This document shows, one piece after another, positions 50,751-62,700 of a stretch of DNA of 64,000 bases. Under the pieces are notes generated by a model, which saw only the letters and a list, made by a program, of their open reading frames with translations, was not told where the DNA came from and ran no database searches. The stretch lies in the NCBI RefSeq assembly GCF_902459465.1, contig NC_047081.1, forward strand, positions 9,205,883 through 9,269,882, read 5' to 3'. This DNA is from Asterias rubens. Taxonomy: Eukaryota; Echinodermata; Asteroidea; Forcipulatida; Asteriidae. The position numbers and the translations under genes are program-made. Position 1 is the stretch's first letter, and the number at the start of each line of letters is the position of its first letter.

Positions 50751-53700
50751 ATGGCCTGCAAAGACGATCATAATGAAGAAGGTGAAACAGAGTTCAAAGG
50801 TCAGTAAATTATCTTAAATTGCTAAAATAACAGTGAAAGATTTGGTCTTTTAGATTGCAGTAGGACATCTGGGATACAACATGTTTCTATTATTATTTAC
50901 TTGATTCTTTAAAAAGAACAATACAAAATACCAGAAGAACAATACAAATAAGATAATTAGCCAATGACACATCAGGCCTGGAGTTTCAACTTTGAGAGAG
51001 CAAGGCCATTTTCATTTTTGCAAAGGGCCCTTCAATTGAAAAATATCAAAGTCTATGAAAAGCTTTTGAAGGGGCACCAAGCCCAAGGCAACAATTAGTC
51101 CACTATGCCTAGGCCTGTAATTCATAAAGTTGGCTCAATAACTGTGTCTTGAAAGCCTTTAACCCTGATGCACATTAAAGTAAACAAAATATCTCTAAAA
51201 TGACTCGAACATGAAAGACAACATTAACAACTTATTTTGAAAAGTACACTAAAATAAATACAAAATCCAAAGACTGTTTACACAATCCAAATGCTAGACA
51301 CAACCTTATCTGCTATTTTTAAATTGTGAAAAAAATACATATTCTGTTAATATTGGGTAAGTTTTGTGAACTTTTTCGGTAACGGCTTGCCCTTTAATCA
51401 GCACAGGGGTGCAAAGTGGGTGCATGGGTGACTTCCATAGTGCCTCAATTAGTAACACTGTAGGTAAATGACTCAGCTATCACCAGGTAGCGTGACCTTT
51501 TATGACCTCCCTGTAGTTGTTTTACGCATGTTCATGCCTGCACACCAGACGGCGCTCAATACCAAGTACTTGAGATTATGAGTGGAATGCGGGCAATCTG
51601 TTTCAAATTGAGGGAAGTATTTTATATGCTGTTACTTTCAATGGTTTGTGACTTCATTTCACTAATAGTTTTGAAGTAGAAATTCAGTACATTTGATAGT
51701 TACTCAGCGGTTGTGCACTCTAGACCAAGGGCTGCTTGCACCAAGGTATATATGTTTGAATTTTTAATTTACACTGTGTAAATGTAGGCCTACAATGTAA
51801 TTAACACAAATAGGCCGGCATATTTGGTAATTGGTTTTAATTTCCTGTTAACTGTTTATTACATGGTTTGACGTAAGTACCGTCCCTGTACTCAGGAAAG
51901 AATGGCGACCAATCTTTATTGGCCGTTTGAAACTGGCAGAGTAGTGGATGCGCGGTCCTCGTCTTCGACTACGATTGCATAGAATAGTCGGGCTTTTGAA
52001 ATCAAAAGTCATACCGAGTAAAAAGTCTCCTGAGGACCTTGATTCCATTCAGGGTTTCAACTTGGGTCGAGAATGTCAGATAATTTTGGAAAATCCTTTG
52101 GAGAGCCCTGCGAGTCAGTCTACTCGCCCATAAAGGCTTAAATAACGAACTGAAGTACATTATTTTCCTTTGTGTTCCTTTGCAGAGATAATGACCCAAA
52201 AGCAACCAAGTACACCAGTCAAAAAGGAAACTGACATCTTTGGAGTTCAACTGGAGGTATATTTTCATTACTGTTGACTTTGTACTCAAATCTATAAATC
52301 AATTCATAGTTATTTTAAAAACTACTTGAAAGTAACTGTCCGAGAAAATTGTTTGTATTACAGTTTAACAGTGCTCGAAAATTACACTAGTCGAGGCCAG
52401 TGATTTAACATTAGCATTGGGGTTACTAAAGACCAAACAAGTTTTTCAATCTAACAATAACACCTCAATGTGTAATATCTTTAGGAAAAAAACAAATTGT
52501 CGTCTCAAATGTGAACTTTGAGTCTGATCAATATCTTTCAATTCTATTGATTATTATCAAATAACAAGGATCTATATTGTGAGGCAGGGTTCAAACTTGG
52601 GGTAAAAGATCGCAGGGCTTGTAGAATTGTTTACCAGACTGGATTTTTTATTTTACTCTTGCCCAGAATCTTAAAGGCACTGGACACTGTCGGTAATTAC
52701 TGAAAATAATTGATATTATTTAAAGGAACATGTTGCCTTGGATCGGACGAGTTGGTCTATAAAAAGCGTTTGTAACCGTTTTTTATAAAATGCATAATGG
52801 TTGGAAAGATGTTTTAAAAGTAGAATACAATGATCCAAACAAACTTGCCTCGAAATTGCGAGGTTTTCCTTTTACTGTGCGAACTAACACGGTCGGCCAT
52901 CTATGGGAGTCAAAATTTTGACTCCCATAAATGGCCAACCATGTCAGTCGACTAGGTAAAAGGAAAACCGTGCAATTTCGAGGCATGTTTGTGTGGATCA
53001 TTGTATTCTACTTTTACGACATCTTTCTACCCTTATGCATTTTATAACAAACGGTTACACTCGCTTTTCAAAGACCAACTCGACTGATCCAAGGCAACGT
53101 GTTCCTTTAAAAACTGACTTGGTTTACAATCAATGGAGAGATGTTGGTAGTATAAAACATTGCTACTGTTATTACATTGAACAAACTCTCTGATGAAATG
53201 TCAACATTTGAAGGTTATATTTTCTGTAAAAGCTACCAGGCCTAATACTGGTCATTGCCTTGGTGCCTTTAAAATACTCCAGTAGAAAGTAAGCTCATTT
53301 AGGGTGCCCTTTAAGGGTGGGCTATATATAAGAGGCATGGCCCATTAAAGCAACGCTTCTAGGCTGGGATGCCTTTACAAAACAATAGTAATATTTTATG
53401 ACATTCCTTTAAAGATACTGGACACTATTGGTAATTGTCAAAGACTAGCCTTCACAGTTGGTGTATCTCAACATTACATAAAATAAAAAACATGTGAAAA
53501 TTTGAGCTCAATCGGTCGTCAAAGTTGCGAGATAATAATGAAAGAAAAAATCACCCTATTGTCACACGAAGTTGTGTGCTTTCAGATGCTTGATTTCAAG
53601 ACCTCAAATTCTAAATCTGAGGTCTTGAAATCAAATTCGTGGAAAATTACTTCTTTCTCAAAAACTACATTACTTCAGAGGGAGCCGTTTCTCACAATGT

Positions 53701-56700
53701 TTTATACCATCAACCTCTCCCCATTACTCGTTACCAAGATAGGTTTTTATGCTAACAATTATTTGAGTAATTACCGATAGTGTCCACGGCCTTTAAAGAG
53801 TGCTTAAGGATTTATCAGACATGAATTTCTGAAGAATACTGATTTCCTGTCTAATAATTGTTGCTAGGCAACAGCCTTCTCGGTGCAATTTTGACATTAT
53901 GGTATACTGGGAATATTGGCTATACACCGTGACCAAATGGATAGCATCCAAGTATTGAGTAACTCTTTGCAGATTTCGTATTCGTCAAACTATTGTTCTT
54001 CATTGACATAGCAAATGTTAATGGCTACAAGTTACATTAAAGCTGCTACAATATTGGTTTTCAAATTGTTGTTGTTCAGAAAACTGGGCTGAGAAAATGT
54101 GTACCCCCTGATTTTGGCTGTGCTTAAAGGCAGTGGACACTATTTGTAATTACTCAAAATAATTATTAGCATAAAACCTTTCTTGGTGACGAGTAATGGG
54201 GAGAGGTTGATGGTATAAAACATTGTGAGAAACGGCACCCTCTGAAGTGCCATAGTTTTCGAGCAAGAAGTAATTTTCCACGAATTTGATTTTGAGACCT
54301 CAGATTTAGAACTTGAGGTCTCGAAATCAACCATCCAAACGCACACAACTTCGTGTGACAAGGGTGTTTTTTTCCTAATTAATATCTCGCAAGTTTCGAT
54401 GACCAATTGAGCTCAAATTTTTCGCAGGTTCGTTATTTGATGCATATGTTGAGATACACCAACTGTGAAGGCTAGTCTTTGTCAATTACCAATAGTGTCT
54501 ACTGCCTTTAAGGATTTGAATCTATTTGTTTACAAATGTTTATTTGTTTGTTTGTTGGTACTAAGGTGACAAGTCGGCTATTGGATGCAGAGGGTTTAAG
54601 ACTTCATGTACTTCAGAGAGAGCTGAACAATAAGAAGAATGGTACACTAAGATCTCCTGAAAGTAGGGTGAGTAACTACCATAGGGCCATTCAGAATTGT
54701 TGATGTAAAAAAAAAAAAAAATATTTATTTTAATTGTAGGTGGTAGGGTCAAAAGAAAGAATTGAAAATTAAATTTAGAAATGTCCATGTACATTTTCTT
54801 TCTTTTTATTTGACAGAGGTTTAAAAAAAGTAACTGAAAATCAAAATTCATTTTTTGTTAAATTTCATGCTGAGCAAATTTGTGTGCTTAGCAGCTCTAT
54901 GAAATTGGGCCCTGGTAAGCTCCATTCTGTGTTTTTCTTTCCAGTGAGAGGGTAATTGCATCCAGGAACCGTAAATAACATCTGGCATAGTTAATTCCAA
55001 AAGTCATACCGTCGTTATTAGAAACATCTTGAGCATTTCCTGTGTTGGGATGGTACTTTGTAACATGTTATACTTCCGGCTGTTTATGACTAATATTATT
55101 TATCTACCGTCAGATGCATACTGGACGCTGTAGTTGGGTTTACAAAATCAAAGGATGAAGACTGTCACAGTGTAATGTTTATTTGGGCATTTATTCACAA
55201 GTGTACAAACAATAAAGGCACTGAACATGTTTGGTGATTGTCAAAGACCAGTACTCTCATTTGGTGCATCCCAACATTGCATAAAATAACAAACCTGTGA
55301 AAATTTGGGATCAATTGGTCTTCGAAGTTGCAAGGAAATTAACGAGAAAAAAACACCCTTGTTACACAAATTTGTGTGCTTTCAGATGCCTGAGATAGGC
55401 TTCAGGCCTGATTCAAATATTTTTGTGAGAAGTTATACCTCTTGAAATCTCAAAAAACTATGTTACGTCAGAGGAAGTCATTTCTCACAATGTTTTACGC
55501 TAGCATTAGCTCTCCTTTGGTCCTGACTAAGTAAGTTTTTACAAAACATGAACAGTGCCTTTAAAAACATACATTCCAAAACCGTGGGATTCATAGAGAG
55601 CGAAAAAGTGAAAAAAACTGACAGTCGCCAAGTGTCAACAAAATCCAGAATAGACAAGAAAATACTAAACAATCAATGAACCAAAAAACAAGAAAGGCTG
55701 TTATGGTAGTAGGTGAGAAATTATATAGTTATACACAAACAAAAAAACACTATAAAATTAACCAAAAAAGGGCCTAACAAAACAGTGAGGAAAAAATGAG
55801 TCTGTAAAACAGAAAACCTAGGCATCAAAATTATTCTTAGGTTTCATTAAGAAAACTATTTTTCTCCTTCATCTCCATACTTTAATTTGTTATTCAAAGC
55901 AAAAACAGCCCACTAAGATTTCAGTTTGTTTGTTTTTCCTTCTTCAGCAAAAAGAATTTGAAAGGCAGAAAGAAGTTATTAGGTAAGTAACTTACATTGT
56001 ACTATTACATAGAGTTATATATAAGAACTAGAGGGCGCACTGGTGATGCTTCTTGCACAAACGCGATGGGACCGCAACGAGACACGCGCGCCATTATGCA
56101 TGCGCGTTGAATACGAAGTACACGTTGGAGTTTGTGTTTATTGAACGCTGATGCGATGCTGTTTTGTCAACTTACAAAATGGCTGCACAAACACACGCTA
56201 AGCAATGCCTGTTTGTTCAACTTAGAAAATGGCCACCTGCGCGCATGCCATGGCGCGTATATAGGCCAGTGCGCCCTCTAGTTCTTGTATATAACTCTAT
56301 GTACCATTGTGAGAAAAAGAGTTATAATCCAAGAGTCTTGAAAACAGGCATTATAAAATCTTCCCACTGTGAAAAAAAAAACTCAATGGAAAATTCCTCG
56401 GGTGGAAGTTGAACCCACAACCCTCTTCAATGCTAGAGCTTGTCTATCACCTAGGCCAACTGAGCTGGCTCGTTGGCTAGAGCCATTTCAAATCATTTGT
56501 GTTAAGCAGCGGGTACTGCAACAATTTAGTAGATGCTAATTTTGCATCGGGTAAAGAATAAAGGCACAAACTCTGGATTTATTCAAACGCCTTCTCAAAA
56601 CTTATTGTTTTAAGGTCTATATAGTTTTGTTTGTTTTTCTTTTTTGACTTTGTACAGCGCATTGGGACTCCGTGTGTAATGCGCTTTAAAAGAACGGTTT

Positions 56701-59700
56701 ATTCCTATTATTATTATTATTATTATTAATTTATTTTGTTTTAACCCTTACATCGATGTATATTAAGCACTCTATTATACAAAGTGCATAATACACAATG
56801 CACAAGATTTACGGCTTTACCTCTCATCCCAAGGACATGTAAACATAAATCTTTGTTCAATTGTTTCAATTGTTCAATCTTAGTATCTAATCACAAATTC
56901 ATTGCAAAAACTGTAAAGAAAACTTAAAGGCAGTGGACACTATTGGCAATTGTCAAAGACTAGCCTTCGCAGTTGGTGTATCTCAACATATGCATAAAAT
57001 AACAAAATTTGAGCTCAATCGGTCATCGAACTTGCGAGATAATAATGAAAGAAACAACACCCTTGTCACACGAAGTTGTGTGCGTTTAGATGGTTGATTT
57101 CCAGACCTCAAGTACTAAATCTGAGGTTTTGAAATCAAATTCGTGGAAAATTACTTCTTTCTCAAAAACTATGGCACTTCAGAGGGAGCCGTTTCTCACA
57201 ATGTTTTATACTATCAACCTCTCCCCATTACCTGTCACCAAGAAAGGTTTTATGCCAATAATTATTTTGAGTAATTACCAATAGTGTCCACTGCCTTTAA
57301 ACTATTCTAAATGTTTGCAATATTTAATAAAAGTTTAACCCCAGAACTGCTATTTTTCCTTCAAACATCGAACGCTGATCTCTGTTCCAGTATTTTTGAT
57401 ATTTCTAAACAAGTCATCACACAAGGAGACAAAACAACCGTTAAGTTGACAGAAATTCCACGGTGTTTATTTCCATGACAATTGATATCTTCATTTTTTA
57501 TCAACAGTCGTCTTCAGTTTCAACATGACATGCTTAAGAAGCAATACCACGAGGCTGCGATGGGAATGTTCAAAAGTAATCACCGATACTTTAAGGTAAG
57601 AATCCTACAAATTGTCTCAGTTGTTAAGATGAAACTCCCCGTCATGGGAACTTGTCTAACTCTGCGCCTTGAACACCCAGCAAGGTTTATTATTGTCATT
57701 ATTATTATTAACTCCCGAAAGGGGATATAAACACCAAGCTGGCATAGCATGTCGTGTTCCTGGGGCTTTCTAGGAAAGGTAATACCATGTGACCATCTCT
57801 CAACCAGTTAAAAGGCAGAATCCTTATAAGGAGTGTTATGGCATCTACAAGCCGACAGTGATGCTATCGCATACCTTGTATTTTGTTGTAACATCAGTGC
57901 GCAAGAGATGCCACAGTACTTTTTAGTCTAAAAGGTTATCTCTCCTAGGGTTGGTCTATTGTTTTTTTTCAAGTTATCAGATCATACACAAAATGAAGAC
58001 CTTTGAGGGGTTCGCTTTGAGGGATTTGCACTATATTATTGACCGAGACCATTTAAAGGCAGTGGACACTATTGGTAATTACTCAAAATAATTATTAGCA
58101 TAAAACCTTTCTTGGTGACGAGTAATGGGGAGAGGTTGGTGGTATAAAACATTGTGAGAATCGGCTCCCTCTGAAATGCCATAGTTTTCGAGAAAGAAGT
58201 AATTTTCCTCGAATTTGATTTCGAGACCTCAGATTTAGAATTTGAGGTCTCAAAATCAACCGTCTAAACGCACACAACTTCGTGTGACAATGGTGTTTTT
58301 TTTGTCATTATTATCTCGCAACTTCGATGACCAATTGATCTCAAATTTTAACAGGTTTGTTATTTTATGCATATATTGAGATACACCAAGTGAGAAGACT
58401 AATAATTACCAATAGTGTCAACTGCCTTTAAAGGCAGTGGTTATACTTTTGGTAATTGTCAAAGACCAGTGTCCTCACTTGGTGTATCCCAATCTGTGAA
58501 AATTTGGGCTCGATTAGAGTTGCATGAAAATAGTGAAAGTGAAAGTAAAAGGCACCGTTGCACAGAATTGAGAGCTTCTAGATGCCTGAGAAAGGCTTCA
58601 TAGATTCAAATTTGTAATATAGAATTGAAACAAACCTTAGGTTTGAATAACAAAACATAAACAATCCTTTTAAAGGGAAGGTACATGTTTGGTAATTACT
58701 CAAACAAAATATTAACTTAAAAACTGACTTGGTAACGAGCATTGGAGAGCTGTTGATAGTGTAGAACATTGTGATAAACGACTCCCTCTGAAGTAGCATA
58801 GATTTTGAGAAAGAGGTAATTTCTCACTGAAATATTAAAAGACTTCTAGCTAAGTTTTTTTTGTTCATATCTGAAAGCACACAATTTCGTCCAACAAGGG
58901 TGTTTTTTTTCCATCATCTTCTCGCAACTTCAAAAACCAATTGAGCCCAAATTTTCACAGGCTTGTTATTTTATGGTTCTGATTGGATACACCAAGTGAG
59001 AACACTGGTCTTTGACAATTACCAAACGTGTACAGTGCCTTTAAGCCTAACTAGAAGAAGAAAAAAAGCTTTAAAAAACAAAACAACTTGTACTTTCAAA
59101 GTAACCTCGTCTTTGCTCTCTATCACTTAATATAATAAAATAATACCTGGACCAGACAGGAAAAGGAGTGTGAAACGAGACTATATCACATGGAGTGACT
59201 CATGAATATGTAGATTAGCTCTGTCAGGGGATGTGAAGCAGTCCTCAAAGGTCTGACCAATCAAGTGTCTAGCAGTGACTCACCTGCCAATCAAATCACT
59301 TCAGGCGCCAGCTCTTAGCCAATCAGCATTGTGTTTATATGACTCTACCAGACAGGAGGAAAATAACCAATCACATGGCTTTTTTGTTCACCATTGTGAA
59401 GGGCATGTTTAAAGTCACTGCTATTACCAAGAGGTAACATATTGTCCTCAGCCAATAGTTTGACCCAAACAAAGATAAAAGTTCACTATTTTGCATATCT
59501 TTGAGTCACTGTGACTGGTGATTGATGTGGTACTCGGGGGAAACAGTGTCGTTGTTGGCTTTTTAAGTATGATATGTGTTTATATCTACATCTTACAAAC
59601 TGTGTGCAACAAGAAGGTTGTAATTTCCTGAAGAAAATTCAGTTCCGGGAAGTGAGGGCTTGATTTTTCCTATCGCACCATGATGGCAGCACATATTTTT

Positions 59701-62700
59701 TTAATGTTTGTTAAACGACCAAAGAAATCAAGGAAAATCCCGGGAGACTCTACCAAGGTAGGCTTGCAATTGAACTGTTTGTTGTATGTGTGTTTTATAT
59801 TGATTGTAAACGAGTTCAAAATGGACATCGGCTGTGGATTTTGTTTAAACAGAACTCTGGGAAGAACTGAGTGTACTGTGCTTAGTTGACAGGTGTGAGG
59901 GTAGAAACAAATTATATTCTATTCTGTCTTCTTTATTCCCAATGCAAAAGTTACATATTATATCAATGTGTAGACCATTATGCACAGCATCAGAGGCTAG
60001 TCGTTTTGATGAAGTACCCGTGAATTACTCAGCACACTGGTCGAAAAAAATTGAGCCGCATATAATAAGCTCAGATTTCAATTTGGAAGAAGCCAGAATT
60101 CAAGCTTATTTTATCAAATTCACTTATGAGGCCAGAAATAAAAATAAGAAAAGTTTTTTTTGGTAGTTTGTTTATAACTCGATTGTGGATGCATTTGATT
60201 GTTTGCAGGGGTAGCTAAAAGTTTATGCATGTTATTTAGAATGCATGTTATTGATACACTGAAGAAGAAACATTTTCCTCACTTTTTGGTTGTCAAACTT
60301 GTTATAAGCCAGATTAAACTAATTTGATATTTTTTGTTATAAATATCCAACTGTAATTGTATTAATTGTACCGATAAGCACCTGTTTCAATGTCTGTAAT
60401 AATTTTTTGCAGTCTTTTATACTTAATACAAAGATTTGTGGTTGTGACTTTAGACCCTGTCTTGGCTTGGTGACACAAGACCCTGGGAAACTGCGCATAT
60501 TTATAAGACACTGTACATATTCATAAGATGACATACCTTGGGATGCCCATTGGGAAACTACATATTAATTAGATGACATCTTAACACTCTGGGAAACTCT
60601 ACATTTTCATAAGATGACTTAAAGACCCTGGCAATATTTAAATATGAATAAGGAGACATATCAAGATCCTGGGAACCATACATATTCATAAGATGACATA
60701 CCCTAAGAAACTGTATACATATATTCATAAGATGATTTTTATGACCCTGGGAAACTCTACAAGTTCATAAGATGACATTCAGACGTCAATGCACATTGTA
60801 GCTCATAATGAGCTGGTAACATGACGAGTGAGTCACAAGATTCACTCCCTGTATGTAGGTGTCTAAAGTCTGGGATGTCAGGAAGTGTACTTCTGACTGG
60901 CGATCCCTCCTGGAGTTCCTTCTAGTGCCATAGACTCTTGACATGACATACTTTCAGTTGATCAACTCTCGGCAATTTCCAGTACACACATTTAGTCGAC
61001 CCATGATTGACTTTAGTAACATTGCACATGCACAGTGATGTACATTGTTTGGAAGTCAACCACCGGACTCACACTTCCATAAGCCTTTTTGAGGTATGGT
61101 GGACGTGATATATGCATGATATTCTCATACAAATATTGTATACGGTTTATAATTTGCACATATCAAGAAATTGTGATTCAGTTACTATCTGGTAATAGTT
61201 AGAAAGCAAGACAGTTTTTTTCAGAACTGAGAAGTCTCCCGAACCTCCGATTATCTACTCCGCGGCAGTAGAATAAAGCAAGACAGTTCTCTAAGAACAA
61301 ACTCTACCTGGCAAGTAGATACACACATGGTGTTACCGCAAACCAATGATACAGTTACTAGTTGACAACCTTTAATCTAGTCATCGTGAAATCAGGGGTT
61401 AGCTCAATATGATTTCTTGAATCCACAACCTTGTGATTGCAAGTCCTACAGTCTAACCACTGGACCACAATGAACATCTTTGAAAAGGTTCTTGCTCCTT
61501 CTGTTTGTTGTTCAAGCACAGACAGTATTTGGGTGAAATCAGATAATGACTAAGTTTTCACTGAAGGGGCTGTTGTGTATCGTATGGGAATTCATGTTAT
61601 AAGAAACTTGGACAACCTCCAGGAACCTGTTGCTTCTAATGCTCATTGTTTAAATGATACGTTTTCCCATGAGCTGTCGTCTTGGCTTTGCAAGGAATGA
61701 TCTATCATGGTTAAGAGCAGTGTACCCCTTTGGCAATTACTAAAAAAATAATACCATAAAAACGTACTTTGGAAGAAGAGCTGCAGCTGTTGATGAGGGG
61801 TGGATTTCACAAAGAGTTAAGATAGTCTTATCTCGAGTTAGGAAAAGTTACTTGTCCTAACTTAGGACTAGCACACAGTTTTAAAAACTACATAGGACTA
61901 GTCTTAAGTTCTTAGTGAAATCGACCCCAGGTCAAATATTTTGAGAAACACTTCCCTTGTTAGGAATGTGGTTTTGGCGAAAGGGATTTATACAAAATTG
62001 AGTTTGAGAAATGTTTTTGAGATTGTATACCAAACACAGAATATTCTTCTTGTGTGAAACATTCTAGATTTTTGGCGATTTATCTTAAAATTGCTACCAT
62101 CGTTTGAAATAAAATATTCACAGGTTAGTTTCATTGTGTATAATTACATTTGTATAGGATTAAACGGTTCAAAAAAAGTAATCTTTGCCTTTTAAAGGCA
62201 GTGGACACTATTGGTAATTACTCAAAAAGTTATTATCATAAAACCTTTCTTGATTACGAGTAATGGGGAGAGGATGATAGTATAAAACATTGTGAGAAAC
62301 AGCTCCCTCTTTTCGAGAAAGAAGTAATTTTCCACGAATTTGATTTCGAAACCTCAGATTTAGAATTTGAGGTCTCGAAATCAAGCATCTGAAAGCACAC
62401 AACTTCGTGTGACAAGGGTGTTTTTTTCTTTCATTATTATCTCGCAACTTCGATGACCAATTGAGCTCAAACTTTCACAGGTTTGTTATTTAATGCATGT
62501 GTTGAGATACACCAAGTGTGAAAACTAGTCTTTGACAATTACCAATAGTGTCCAGTGTCTTTAAAACCTTGTTGATATCTTGGGTTGGGAACAAAAATCA
62601 AGTTTAAAAATTCCTGCTGTATGTTCATCAGTGGGACATGAAAACATGTATTATAATTTTTAAGGTAGAATCTGTTTCCATAATGGTTTATGAGCTGTCT

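Noticed and set aside
59942-60166. 74-codon open frame after the alternative first exon.
   Set aside because: AT-rich, with no splice or conservation support; probably chance.
60479-60777. CRISPR-like spaced repeats.
   Set aside because: Units are degenerate head-to-tail copies without unique spacers, in a eukaryotic intron.
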